Below, piece after piece: positions 1 through 7,813 of a stretch of 64,000 nt of DNA. The DNA is from Ancylobacter polymorphus (GTDB lineage: Bacteria > Pseudomonadota > Alphaproteobacteria > Rhizobiales > Xanthobacteraceae). A program made the position numbers and the translations under genes. The stretch's first letter is position 1. Each line of letters starts with the position of its first letter. The stretch covers positions 422,442 to 486,441 of the forward strand of contig NZ_JAUSUI010000005.1 in assembly GCF_030813495.1 (NCBI RefSeq), in the 5' to 3' direction. The notes below the pieces were generated by a model that was not told the origin of the DNA, made no database searches, and saw nothing but the letters and a program-made list of their open reading frames with translations.

Positions 1-1095
1 CACGGCGGCGGCGGCGGCGGTGAGCAGCAGATTGTTGAGCACCAGCGCGCCTTCGCGCGAGACCGGGGCGAACAGCCCGCCCTGCCGCAGCATCGGCGCG
101 CGCAGCGCATAGAGCGCCAAAGAGCCGCCGATGAAGAAGACGAGGATGGCGAGGATGAACACGCCGCGCGAGGGATCGGTGGCGAAGGCATGCACCGAGG
201 TGAGCACGCCCGAGCGCACGAGGAAGGTGCCAAGCAGCGACAGCGAGAAGGCGAGGATGGCGAGCAGCACCGTCCACACTTTCAGCGCGTCGCGCTTTTC
301 CATCACCACGGCGGAGTGGATCAGCGCCGTGCCGGCGAACCACGGCATCAGCGAGGCGTTCTCCACCGGGTCCCAGAACCACCAGCCCCCCCAGCCGAGC
401 TCGTAATAGGCCCAGTAGGACCCCATGGCGATGCCGAGCGTCAGGAACGCCCAGGCGGTCAGCGCCCAGGGCCGCACCCAGCGCGCCCAGGCGGCGTCGA
501 TCCGCCCCTCGATCAGCGCGGCGACGGCAAAGGCGAAGGTGATGGAGAAGCCGACATAGCCGAGATAGAGCAGCGGCGGATGGATGGCGAGGCCGATATC
601 CTGCAGGATCGGGTTGAGATCCTGCCCCTCCGCCGGCGGCGGCACCACCCTTATGAACGGGTTGGAGGTGAGCAGGATGAACAGCAGGAACGCCACCGCC
701 ACCGCGCCCTGCACGCCCAGCACATTGGCCTTCAGCCGCGCCGGCAGATTGCCGCCGAACAACGCCACGAGCGCGGCGAAGATCGCCAGCACCAGCACCC
801 AGAGCAGCATGGAGCCTTCATGGTTCCCCCAGGTGCCGGTGATGCGGTAGAGCAGCGGCTTGGCCGAGTGCGAGTTCTCGACCACGTTCAGCACGGAGAA
901 ATCCGACTGCACATAGGCGACCACCAGCGTGGCGAAGGACAGGCCGACAAAGCCGGCCAACACCAGCGCCAGCGTCGAACCGACGCGCATCAGCGCCGCG
1001 TCGCCGGTGCGCGCGCCCCAGATCGGGATCGCCGTCATCAGAATGGCGACGGCGAGCGAGAGCACCAGCGCGTAATGGCCGATTTCCGGGTTCAT
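1..1095 (-). CDS. ccmF: Cytochrome c maturation heme lyase subunit CcmF (CycK), N-terminal part
   Basis: CcmF is the membrane core of the System I heme lyase that attaches heme, handed over by CcmE, to apocytochrome c in the periplasm. The frame opens with MNPEIGHYAL and runs without a stop for 365 codons to the left window edge, so the C-terminus is missing here. It is very hydrophobic, with many membrane segments, and carries the family's tryptophan-rich heme-handling motif WGGWWFWDPVEN plus an upstream NHEGSMLLWV loop. It lies downstream of ccmE on the same strand, the usual ccmI-ccmE-ccmF order, separated by a 187-bp gap holding a palindromic repeat. Confidence 0.95.
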   Translation of the reverse strand, partial: MNPEIGHYALVLSLAVAILMTAIPIWGARTGDAALMRVGSTLALVLAGFVGLSFATLVVAYVQSDFSVLNVVENSHSAKPLLYRITGTWGNHEGSMLLWVLVLAIFAALVALFGGNLPARLKANVLGVQGAVAVAFLLFILLTSNPFIRVVPPPAEGQDLNPILQDIGLAIHPPLLYLGYVGFSITFAFAVAALIEGRIDAAWARWVRPWALTAWAFLTLGIAMGSYWAYYELGWGGWWFWDPVENASLMPWFAGTALIHSAVVMEKRDALKVWTVLLAILAFSLSLLGTFLVRSGVLTSVHAFATDPSRGVFILAILVFFIGGSLALYALRAPMLRQGGLFAPVSREGALVLNNLLLTAAAAAV

Positions 1096-1151
1096 GCGCT
1101 TGCCCTTCCCTGCCGGCCCTTATGCGTCGCGGCCGCCTCGCCCGTGAAGCT

Positions 1152-1254
1152 GTCATCCCGGACGGCCGCCAGGGCGATCCGGGATCGCGTGCCAATCATG
1201 GCACGGGAACCGGCAGCCGATCCCGGTTCGCGGCTGCGCCGCGCCCGGGATGAC
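1152..1254. repeat. Intergenic palindromic repeat, GTCATCCCGG family
   Basis: The segment begins GTCATCCCGG and ends with its exact reverse complement CCGGGATGAC, with further CCCGG-rich inverted pieces between. Related copies lie at 22431-22518, 23802-23836 (partial) and 26323-26411. Such palindromes are common in Rhizobiales genomes. Here it sits between ccmE and ccmF and could fold in the operon mRNA. Confidence 0.7.
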
Positions 1255-1282
1255 ACCGACCGGAGGCGGAGCGGGGGAACGC

Positions 1283-1729
1283 TCACTGCGTCGCCTCCCC
1301 TTCCTTCCACACGCCCTGCTTCTTCAGCGCGTCGGCGACTTCCTTGGGCATGTAGGTCTCGTCATGCTTGGCCAGCACGCTGTCGGCGGCAAAGCTGCCA
1401 TCGGGCGCGATGACGCCTTCGGCGATCACCCCCTGCCCCTCGCGAAACAGATCGGGCAGCAGGCCGACATAGGCGACGCTCATATCCGCGCCATGGTCGG
1501 TGATGACGAAGCGTACATGCGTGCCGTCCGTGTGCTGCACGCTGCCATCCTTCACCAGCCCGCCGAGCCGCAGCCGCGTGCCGGGCCGGGTGCCCTCGGC
1601 GGCGATCTCGCTCGGGGTGCGGAAGAACACGATGGTGTCGTTGAGCGCGAACAGCACCAGCCCGGCGGACAAAGCGAGCACGGCGGCGGCGCCGGAAATG
1701 ACGAGGAGGCGGCGTTTCTTGCGGGTCAT
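1283..1729 (-). CDS. ccmE: Periplasmic heme chaperone CcmE (CycJ)
   Basis: CcmE covalently holds heme on the periplasmic side and passes it to the CcmF lyase. The 148-residue protein has an Arg/Lys-rich N-terminus, one signal-anchor helix (about residues 8-29), an OB-fold domain, and the family's [10 protein letters not shown] motif, with His122 as the expected heme-binding residue and Tyr126 nearby. Length fits the family. It starts 4 bp after the ccmI stop, so it is in the same operon. Confidence 0.96.
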   Translation of the reverse strand: MTRKKRRLLVISGAAAVLALSAGLVLFALNDTIVFFRTPSEIAAEGTRPGTRLRLGGLVKDGSVQHTDGTHVRFVITDHGADMSVAYVGLLPDLFREGQGVIAEGVIAPDGSFAADSVLAKHDETYMPKEVADALKKQGVWKEGEATQ

Positions 1730-1733
1730 GGCG

Positions 1734-2861
1734 TCAGCTCTCCAGCCCGAGTTCGCGCGCCAGCGCGTCGATGCGGCCGAGCGCCGCCGTGTCGCTGGCG
1801 AAATGGGTGCGGGCCTGGCCGGCGGCGGTCTTCGCCTTGTCCTGCTGGCCGAGCACGGTCCAGGCGCGCATCAGCCGCAGCCAGCCCTCGATATCGTCGC
1901 CCTGCTGCGCCAGCCGGGCCTCCAGCCGCTCCACCATGCCGCGCACCATGGCCTCGCGCTGCTCCGGCGTGAGGCTTTCCGCCGCCGCCATATCGGCGGC
2001 ACCGGGGCCGGGGCCGGCGGCGACCGGAACCGGCGCGCCGACGCGGGCCAGCGCCTCGCGCAGCAGGCCGAGCCACGGCGCATCGGGCGGGGACTGCGCG
2101 ACCAGCGCGCTCCAGCGCGCCGCCGCCTGCTCTTTCTGCCCGTCCTGCTCGGCGGCGAGGCCGAGGAAATACTGCGCCTTGGGGTCTTGCGGGTCGGCGG
2201 CCAGCGCCGCCTCGAATGCCGCCTTGGCCTCGGCGGTCACCACCCCGCCCGCCTGCGCCGTCAGCGCCTCGCCGAGGCCGGTCTCGCGCTGGGCATTGGG
2301 GCCGAGAAGGCGGATGGCGTTGGCCCAGGCGCGGGCGGCGTCGTCGAGCCGGCCGATACGGGCATAGATCGGCGCCACCACCTCATAGCCGCGCCCGTCA
2401 TTCGGGTTGGCTTCGAGATGGCTTTCCACCTTGCGGATGAGAATGGCGATGTCGGACGGGTTGGGCTGCGCCTCCAGCCGCTGCGCCAGCGGCTGCGGCG
2501 GGTAGAGCGGCGAACCGAGGGAAAGATACAGCCCGCCGGCCAGCAGCGGCACGCCGAGCAGCGCCACCACGGCGACGACGCGCCGGCGGCGGCCTTCCCC
2601 CGAAGCCTCTCCCTCGCTGGCCCGCTCGGCGGTGGCGCGCAGAATGCGCCGTGCCACTTCGGTGCGGGCGGCCTCGCCCTCGGCGGGGGCGATGAGGCCG
2701 GCGGCGCGGTCGCGCTCGATTTCCGCCAGCTGGTCGCGATAGACCGCGAGATCGGCCTCGGCCGTGCTGGCGGCGGGCGCCGCCGCGCCGGTGCGCAACG
2801 GCCACAGCACCGCCAGAATGGCGGCGCCGGTCATCAGCGAGAAGGCGATCCACAGCAACAT
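1734..2861 (-). CDS. ccmI: Cytochrome c biogenesis protein CcmI (CycH)
   Basis: CcmI binds apocytochrome c and delivers it to the heme lyase. The 375-residue protein has an N-terminal membrane helix (residues 2-22), a charged cytoplasmic loop containing a [11 protein letters not shown] segment, a second helix near residues 94-116, and a periplasmic half rich in TPR-like Ala/Leu helices, which is the standard CcmI plan. It is the first gene of the visible ccm operon; the 166-bp gap upstream probably carries the promoter, though I see no clear boxes. Confidence 0.93.
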   Translation of the reverse strand: MLLWIAFSLMTGAAILAVLWPLRTGAAAPAASTAEADLAVYRDQLAEIERDRAAGLIAPAEGEAARTEVARRILRATAERASEGEASGEGRRRRVVAVVALLGVPLLAGGLYLSLGSPLYPPQPLAQRLEAQPNPSDIAILIRKVESHLEANPNDGRGYEVVAPIYARIGRLDDAARAWANAIRLLGPNAQRETGLGEALTAQAGGVVTAEAKAAFEAALAADPQDPKAQYFLGLAAEQDGQKEQAAARWSALVAQSPPDAPWLGLLREALARVGAPVPVAAGPGPGAADMAAAESLTPEQREAMVRGMVERLEARLAQQGDDIEGWLRLMRAWTVLGQQDKAKTAAGQARTHFASDTAALGRIDALARELGLES

Positions 2862-3027
2862 TAGCGTTCCTCTAATGCGCTGAGGTAGCCGACCCGACGC
2901 CCGGCGCCAATCCGTAACACCCTCAGTCGGATCGCCGCAGGCTCACAGTGCCGCGAGCACGCGGGCCCGGCGGGCCCGCTTTGGCCGGGAGCACGCGCGC
3001 CCGGCCTGCGTCACCCCGCCGCGCGGA

Positions 3028-3495
3028 TCAGCCCGAGACGGGCGACCAGGTGCCGTCCGGGTTGCGGCAGGCGGTGCCGCGCGCGGTCTGCGGCTGGCCG
3101 TTGATATAGATGGTGTGAGTGAATTCGCGGCACTTGGGCGAGCCGCCGCGCGCATAGCTCGGGCCGGGGACGATGGTGCCATAGGCGCCGCTGTCGCCGC
3201 GCCAGCTCACCGGCGCGCCGGGATTGCCATATTCCAGCGCCTGCATTTCGGCCTGCTGTGCCCGCTGCCGGTCCGCCTGGTCGAGCGCATTGCCGATCGA
3301 GCCGCCGATCAGGCCACCCACCGCCGCGCCGACGAGCGTGCTGGCGGTATTGTGGCCGACCACCTGGCCGATAATGCCGCCCGCCACCGCACCGACGGCC
3401 GCGCCGCCCACGGTGTTCGGGTTTTCCTGCGCGGTGCTGCAGCCCGCGAGGGCGCCGGCGACAAGGCCCACGGCGACGAATTGGTATGCGCGCAT
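3028..3495 (-). CDS. Glycine-zipper outer-membrane lipoprotein (17-kDa antigen-like)
   Basis: A 155-residue predicted lipoprotein: signal peptide ending in a lipobox (ALAGC, Cys19), followed by two glycine-zipper membrane-like stretches (GGAAVGAVAGGIIG and GAAVGGLIGGSIGNALD) and a C-terminal domain with two Cys and the pattern CREFTHTIYINGQ..TARGTACR. This matches the glycine-zipper 2TM/17-kDa surface antigen family of alphaproteobacteria, which are envelope proteins of unclear molecular role. It is downstream of the FeuP/FeuQ genes on the same strand, 93 bp away. Confidence 0.85.
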   Translation of the reverse strand: MRAYQFVAVGLVAGALAGCSTAQENPNTVGGAAVGAVAGGIIGQVVGHNTASTLVGAAVGGLIGGSIGNALDQADRQRAQQAEMQALEYGNPGAPVSWRGDSGAYGTIVPGPSYARGGSPKCREFTHTIYINGQPQTARGTACRNPDGTWSPVSG

Positions 3496-3588
3496 GAAAT
3501 TACATCCTCCAGCTTCGGCACGGCGCCTGTCGCACCAAGGAAGAGAGGAATAGGGCGAAAGCGCGGCCCCGTCACCCCTTTCGCCCCG

Positions 3589-4968
3589 TCACGCCGCCGG
3601 CAGCCGCACCACGCAGCGCAGCCCCCCGAAAGGCGAACGGCCGAGGGTGAGCCGCCCACCATAGAGCCCGACGAGTTCCGCGACGATAGACAGGCCGAGC
3701 CCGGAACCGGGCTGCGTCTCGTCCAGCCGCTTCCCGCGCTTCAGCGCCTCGGTCTGCTGCTCCGGCGTCAGGCCGGGGCCGTCATCGTCGATAGTGATGT
3801 CGAAATAATCCCGCTCGCCCGCCGCGCCCGGTGCCGCCACCACCGCGATCTCCACCAGCGTGCGCGCCCATTTGCAGCCATTGTCGACGAGATTGCCGAG
3901 GATCTCCTCCAGATCCTGCCGCTCGCCGCGAAAGCGCAGCCCGTCCGCCACCTCGGCCTCCACCGCCACGCCCTTGGCGCGGTAGACCTTGGCCAGCGTC
4001 GCGGCGATGCGCGCGACAATGGGCTCGACCTCCTCCACCGTGGTGACGACGGAGGCGCGCGCCGCCATGCGGGCGCGTTCCAGATGGTGCGCCACCTGGT
4101 CCTTCATCACCTGCGCCTGCTCGGTCACCTTGGCGGCGAGCCCGGCCTCCGCGCCAGAACCCCGCGCCGCCTCGTTCTGCAGCACGGAAATCGGCGTCTT
4201 CAGCGCATGGGCGAGGTTGCCGACATGGGTGCGGGCGCGCTCGACAATCTCGCGATTGGTGTCGATCAGCGCGTTGACCTCCGCCGCCAGGGGGGCGATC
4301 TCAACGGGGTAGTCGCCCTCGATGCGGTCGGCACGGCCGGTGCGCACCTCGTGCAGCGCGCCCAGCATGCGCTTGAGCGGGCGCAGGCCGAACAGCACCT
4401 GAAACACCAGCGTCAGCAGAAAGGCGCCACCGAGAATCGCCAGCGTCACCGCCAGCGCCTGGTCGAAGGCGGCGACCTCCTCCTCGATCTCGCCGGCATC
4501 CGCCGCCACCGCCACCGCGTAGCGCCCATCCTCGCCGAGATCGACCACGCGCTCGACAATGCGCAGCCTCTGGCCGGAAGGCCCGTCGGCATAGGCCTCG
4601 CGCATGCCGGATACGTCGGTCTCGCCTTCGCGCTGGAACAGCAGCGGCAGCTTGCCCTCGGGCAGCGAGCGCGAGGTCTTCACCTGCGCCGCCGGCCCGT
4701 CGGTGCGGGTGATCTGCCAGTACCAGCCGGAAATGGGGAAGTTGAACAGCGGGTCGCCCAATGTCGTCGGCTCCGGCATGGTGCCGGAGGGCGAATTGGC
4801 GACATCGGCGACGATGGTCTTGAGATAGACATCGAGCCGCTGGTCGAAGGAGCGTTCCACCGCCGCGCGGTAGACCTGATGCAGCGCGAAGCCGGTGACG
4901 GCCAGCACGGCGGCGCTGATCACCGTCGCCGAAACGAACAGGCGCAGCGCCAGCGAGCCGGTGCGCAT
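3589..4968 (-). CDS. feuQ: Membrane sensor histidine kinase, FeuQ-like
   Basis: A 459-residue sensor kinase. Two membrane helices (about residues 11-33 and 172-194) bracket a periplasmic sensor domain. The cytoplasmic part has a dimerisation/phosphoacceptor helix with His255 in NLAHALKTPI, an N-box with NLVDNGCKWA (359-368), a DDGPGL G1 box (395-400) and GSGLGLSI (421-428), so all catalytic motifs are intact. Its ATG shares one base with the stop of the response regulator gene (TGATG), implying translational coupling. In rhizobia FeuPQ responds to envelope or osmotic conditions; that role is inferred from the family. Confidence 0.9.
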   Translation of the reverse strand: MRTGSLALRLFVSATVISAAVLAVTGFALHQVYRAAVERSFDQRLDVYLKTIVADVANSPSGTMPEPTTLGDPLFNFPISGWYWQITRTDGPAAQVKTSRSLPEGKLPLLFQREGETDVSGMREAYADGPSGQRLRIVERVVDLGEDGRYAVAVAADAGEIEEEVAAFDQALAVTLAILGGAFLLTLVFQVLFGLRPLKRMLGALHEVRTGRADRIEGDYPVEIAPLAAEVNALIDTNREIVERARTHVGNLAHALKTPISVLQNEAARGSGAEAGLAAKVTEQAQVMKDQVAHHLERARMAARASVVTTVEEVEPIVARIAATLAKVYRAKGVAVEAEVADGLRFRGERQDLEEILGNLVDNGCKWARTLVEIAVVAAPGAAGERDYFDITIDDDGPGLTPEQQTEALKRGKRLDETQPGSGLGLSIVAELVGLYGGRLTLGRSPFGGLRCVVRLPAA

Positions 4969-5651
4969 CAGCGCGGCGCCTCGCGCATGGCCTCGGGCGC
5001 GACGAGGAGATAGCCGAGCCCGCGCACGGTCTGGATCACATCCACCTCCAGCTTCTTGCGCAGGCGGCCGACAAAGACCTCGATCGTGTTGGAATCACGG
5101 TCGAAATCCTGGTCGTAGAGATGTTCGACCAGTTCGGTGCGCGACACGACGCGCCCGGTATGGTGCATGAGATAGGCGAGCAGCCGGTGCTCATGCGAGG
5201 TCAGCTTCACCTGCCGGCCATTCACCGTCACCCGGCCGGAGCGCGTGTCGAGCATGACCGGCCCGCAGGTGAGTTCGCTGGCGGCATGGCCGGCGGAACG
5301 GCGCAGCAAGGCGCGGATGCGCGCCAGCACCTCCTCCATGTGGAAGGGCTTGGCGACGTAATCGTCGGCGCCGGCGTCGAAGCCCTGCACCTTGTCGCTC
5401 CAGCGGTCGCGGGCGGTGAGAATCAGCACCGGCATTTTCCGCCCCGCCCGCCGCCAGGCCTCCAGCACCGAGAGCCCGTCCATCTTCGGCAGGCCGATAT
5501 CGAGCACCACGGCGTCATAAGGCTCGGTATCGCCGAGGAAGTGGCCTTCCTCCCCGTCAAAGGCACGGTCGACGGCATAGCCGGCCTCGACCAGCGCCTC
5601 ATGCATCTGGCGGTTCAGATCGGGATCGTCCTCGACGACAAGCAGGCGCAC
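4968..5651 (-). CDS. feuP: OmpR/PhoB-type response regulator, FeuP-like
   Basis: A 227-residue response regulator. The receiver domain carries the acidic pair (EDD, residues 7-9), phosphoacceptor Asp51 in VVLDIGLP and Lys101 in VAKPF. The C-terminal winged helix includes the VSRTELVEHLYDQDFD and RDSNTIEVFVGRLRKK stretches typical of FeuP/PhoP-type regulators. It heads a two-gene operon with the sensor kinase. It lies directly downstream of the GTA lysis genes on the same strand, but separated by 85 bp and with a host function. Confidence 0.92.
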   Translation of the reverse strand: MRLLVVEDDPDLNRQMHEALVEAGYAVDRAFDGEEGHFLGDTEPYDAVVLDIGLPKMDGLSVLEAWRRAGRKMPVLILTARDRWSDKVQGFDAGADDYVAKPFHMEEVLARIRALLRRSAGHAASELTCGPVMLDTRSGRVTVNGRQVKLTSHEHRLLAYLMHHTGRVVSRTELVEHLYDQDFDRDSNTIEVFVGRLRKKLEVDVIQTVRGLGYLLVAPEAMREAPR

Positions 5652-5736
5652 GGCATTTCCTCACGCACGCCGCGCGGGGGGCACGCGGCGGCCTGAGCAT
5701 GCCACCGCGCGGGGCATATGTCAGGGGTGGGGTGTG

Positions 5737-5940
5737 TCACCCCTTCCCCCGCCAGCCGCACAGTTCCCGGCCCACCGCATTATGCGCCTTCACCTGGCGG
5801 ATGGTGGGGTCAGTGTCCTCCATCGCCCAGCTGATCGGCCGGAAGGCCCCGCACGCGCCCCGCGTCGCGGCGGAAGGTGTCGTCGTCGCGCAGCCGGCGG
5901 TCATCAGCGTTAGTCCGATCAGCGTCAGCCCGCGCGCCAT
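5737..5940 (-). CDS. Rz1-like o-spanin lipoprotein of the GTA lysis cassette
   Basis: A 67-residue lipoprotein: signal peptide MARGLTLIGLTLMTAGC with the lipid-attachment Cys at 17, then a Cys-bounded domain reading FRPISW, DTDPT, RQVKAHNA and ending in CGWRGKG. I took the ATG at 5940 because it starts the signal peptide. It overlaps the 3' end of the i-spanin gene by 131 bp in another frame, the classical Rz/Rz1 arrangement. A homologue of identical length is in the prophage at 29385-29588. Its role would be outer-membrane disruption at lysis. Confidence 0.75.
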   Translation of the reverse strand: MARGLTLIGLTLMTAGCATTTPSAATRGACGAFRPISWAMEDTDPTIRQVKAHNAVGRELCGWRGKG

Positions 5941-6109
5941 TCGCGCGCGCGATCGTCTCCAGCACATCCCGTTCTCCTTGCGCGATACAGGCCGCCCGGC
6001 CTTCCCGGTGGCCCTTGAGATAGATCCCGCCCGCCAGCGCGAGCGCGGCGAACAGCAGCGCGGCGCCGCGCCCGAGCGGGCTCGCCAGCAGGCCGAGCAG
6101 CGCCGTCAC
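5810..6109 (-). CDS. Rz-like i-spanin / small membrane protein
   Basis: A 99-residue protein with an N-terminal membrane helix (GAALLFAALALAGGIYL, about residues 15-31) followed by a charged, probably helical Arg/Asp-rich periplasmic tail. It starts at GTG 6109, overlapping the endolysin stop as GTGA, and contains the start of the o-spanin gene in another frame. Position and topology (N-in, single helix, coiled tail) fit an i-spanin; sequence similarity alone would not establish it. Confidence 0.7.
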   Translation of the reverse strand: MTALLGLLASPLGRGAALLFAALALAGGIYLKGHREGRAACIAQGERDVLETIARANGARADADRTNADDRRLRDDDTFRRDAGRVRGLPADQLGDGGH

Positions 6110-6897
6110 GGCGCCACCTCGCCGGCGCCGATGCGCGCCAGCGCCCCACGCAACGTCAGCGCCACCCCGGCCAGCATCAGCGCCGCGAACAGCCATTTCA
6201 GCGGTTCGGCGAAGCTGGCCAGCGGGGCGAGGCGGTCCGCCTGCTCCGCCACGACCGCCCCGAGCACGCCGGCACCGCTGATGAGCCCGCCCGCGCCGTC
6301 GGCGGTGCGCGCGAGCCGTGTATCGGCGGGGCGGGCCCGGGCGGCGCCGCCGGTCTCGCGCGCCGGCTCCGGCGTCGCCGCGCCGGCCAGCGCCTTGGCC
6401 GCCGCCCGCACCTCGGCGACGCGGCGGGTCCAGCCGGCGCCGAAGGTCGGGAAGGTGCGCAGGCTGCGCAGCATGGCGAGCCGCCGGTCGCACAGCGCGT
6501 CGATCAGCTGGGCGGGCGCCCGGCCGTCCAGCGCCACCAGCGTCGCCTCGCCCACCTGACCGTCCGCCGTGACACCGAGCGTGCGCTGCAGCCATTTCGC
6601 CGCCTGCGCCGGCCCGGAATTCACCGCCGCGTCGAACAGCGCATAGTCGAGCCCGGCCGGCAGGTCGTCGGCGCGCACCGCGTCCCAATATTGGCGGCGG
6701 TAGATCGCCGCCATCTCGTCCGGCGCGATGCGCCGCACCGGGCGCGCGGGCTGGCCATGGCGGCGACGCCAGCCATCATAGACGCGCTGGGTGATGCCCT
6801 GCATGGTCGCCCCGCCGGGATCGGCGGGGTGGTCGGCGTAGCCATCCTCATGAACGAGCACGCGTTTCAGCGCCCCGTCGAAGCCCGACGCGGTCAT
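6106..6897 (-). CDS. GH108-type muramidase (GTA endolysin) with C-terminal membrane helix
   Basis: A 263-residue protein. The N-terminal glycoside hydrolase 108 domain carries the catalytic-Glu motif HEDGYADHPADPGG (Glu17), followed by GITQRVYD and NSGPAQAAKWLQ; a peptidoglycan-binding region follows (residues about 90-150). After a Pro/Ala/Arg-rich linker, residues about 229-250 form a membrane helix. I chose ATG 6897, preceded by GGAG, rather than GTG 6909. In GTAs such enzymes release particles by host lysis. A CtrA-type box lies 42 bp upstream, suggesting CtrA control. A membrane segment on the endolysin is unusual and may anchor it or act in place of a separate holin. Confidence 0.88.
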   Translation of the reverse strand: MTASGFDGALKRVLVHEDGYADHPADPGGATMQGITQRVYDGWRRRHGQPARPVRRIAPDEMAAIYRRQYWDAVRADDLPAGLDYALFDAAVNSGPAQAAKWLQRTLGVTADGQVGEATLVALDGRAPAQLIDALCDRRLAMLRSLRTFPTFGAGWTRRVAEVRAAAKALAGAATPEPARETGGAARARPADTRLARTADGAGGLISGAGVLGAVVAEQADRLAPLASFAEPLKWLFAALMLAGVALTLRGALARIGAGEVAP

Positions 6898-6938
6898 GCA
6901 TGACTCCACTGCAAAATTTTAGGGGTGATTTCTGGGGA

Positions 6939-6954
6939 TTAACGCTATGTTAAC
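6939..6954. promoter_or_regulatory. CtrA-type binding site TTAA-N7-TTAAC
   Basis: The sequence TTAA-CGCTATG-TTAAC matches the full CtrA box (TTAA, seven-base spacer, TTAA). It lies in the divergent gap between the GTA endolysin (minus) and the coiled-coil gene at 7046 (plus). CtrA is the known activator of GTA production and release in several alphaproteobacteria, so the site makes regulatory sense; the motif is seen, the control is inferred. Confidence 0.65.
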
Positions 6955-7045
6955 GATCTCGCTACCTGAGCACGGTTGCAAAAATACCCGGATTCCAAGA
7001 CCCTTTTTGAGAATGGCTGGCTACCGGCAAGGGGCACCTCACGGC

Positions 7046-7519
7046 ATGGCAACAGAAGATCGACTCGTTGAAGACCTGCGGGGCATTTTCGATGAAGCCC
7101 GCCGCAGCTCCGGTCAGGTGCAGGCGGAAGCGTTGCTGGCTGTCGCGCCGGTGGTGCTGAAGGCCAGCGAGTCCGAGCGCGGCGTGGCCTATATGCGCGA
7201 CCGTCTGACCCCCGAGAGCTACCGCGCCATCTGCCGCGCCATTGGCGACGAGCTGGACCGGCTCAATGCCGAGATCGACCGGCTGAAGCGATTCGAGAAG
7301 ATCGCCGGCGTGGTCGAGAGCGCCAAGCGTCGAATCACCGCGCGGCCGACCATCGTTACCAAGCCGACGGTGACGGCCGCCGTGAAAGCCGCCGCCGGCG
7401 CCTCGGCGCTTGGCGAGGCCGGCCCGGTCGCGCCGGCTGCGCTTTTCGGCCCGCCGGCCCCCGCCCCGGCGTCCACGCCGAAGGCGCTCGGCCACCGCTT
7501 CACGCCCGCCGCCGAATAG
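7046..7519 (+). CDS. Hypothetical protein with coiled-coil segment
   Basis: A 157-residue protein starting MATEDRLVED. Upstream in-frame codons back to 6947 would add an implausible Arg/Pro-rich leader, so I start at 7046. Residues 70-90 (DELDRLNAEIDRLKRFEKI) look like a short coiled coil; the C-terminal third is Ala/Pro-rich and probably disordered. It is the only plus-strand gene between GTA tail and lysis genes, converging on the 7523 gene with a 3-bp gap, and shares the divergent CtrA-box region with the endolysin. I do not recognise the family. Confidence 0.7.
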   Translation: MATEDRLVEDLRGIFDEARRSSGQVQAEALLAVAPVVLKASESERGVAYMRDRLTPESYRAICRAIGDELDRLNAEIDRLKRFEKIAGVVESAKRRITARPTIVTKPTVTAAVKAAAGASALGEAGPVAPAALFGPPAPAPASTPKALGHRFTPAAE

Positions 7520-7522
7520 CCG

Positions 7523-7813
7523 TCAGATTTCCGCGGCAGGCCAACCCTCGCCGGGCAGCGTCTCGACTTTCGCGGCGTGCTCCTGCGCCGTGAGCAATCG
7601 CTCATAATCCGCCGGCGGCATGTCGATCTGCGCCTCCTGCGGCGCCGGTGGTAGGCGTAGCGCCGCCCACCCGTCGACCGGGTGCGCGACGACGTCCCAC
7701 AGGCGAAACGTGCCGCGCGCCTGATAACCGCTGTCGAGCCACGCCTGTTCGCTGCGCGCCAGCGCCGCCGCCGCCGTCGGAAAAACCAGATAGCTGACGG
7801 TCATGGCGCTCAT
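7523..7813 (-). CDS. Hypothetical GTA-associated protein
   Basis: A 96-residue protein (MSAMTVSYLVFPTAAAALARSEQ...) whose start overlaps the stop of the upstream LamG-like gene as ATGA; an internal ATG at 7804 is also possible. It contains a pattern typical of short phage tail-end proteins (W..VVAHPVDGWAALRLP, then an LLTAQE segment). It is the last minus-strand gene of the structural run before the lysis cassette. Probably a tail-fibre accessory protein, but this is only positional. Confidence 0.65.
   Translation of the reverse strand: MSAMTVSYLVFPTAAAALARSEQAWLDSGYQARGTFRLWDVVAHPVDGWAALRLPPAPQEAQIDMPPADYERLLTAQEHAAKVETLPGEGWPAAEI

Noticed and set aside
190..2864. Long plus-strand frames opposite ccmF, ccmE and ccmI
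   Set aside because: Antisense shadows in high-GC DNA; the minus-strand proteins match known families throughout.
3115..5013. Long plus-strand open frame of about 630 codons opposite the FeuQ gene and lipoprotein
   Set aside because: Arg/His/Ala-rich composition typical of the antisense frame of a GC-rich gene; the minus strand has a sensor kinase with all catalytic motifs.
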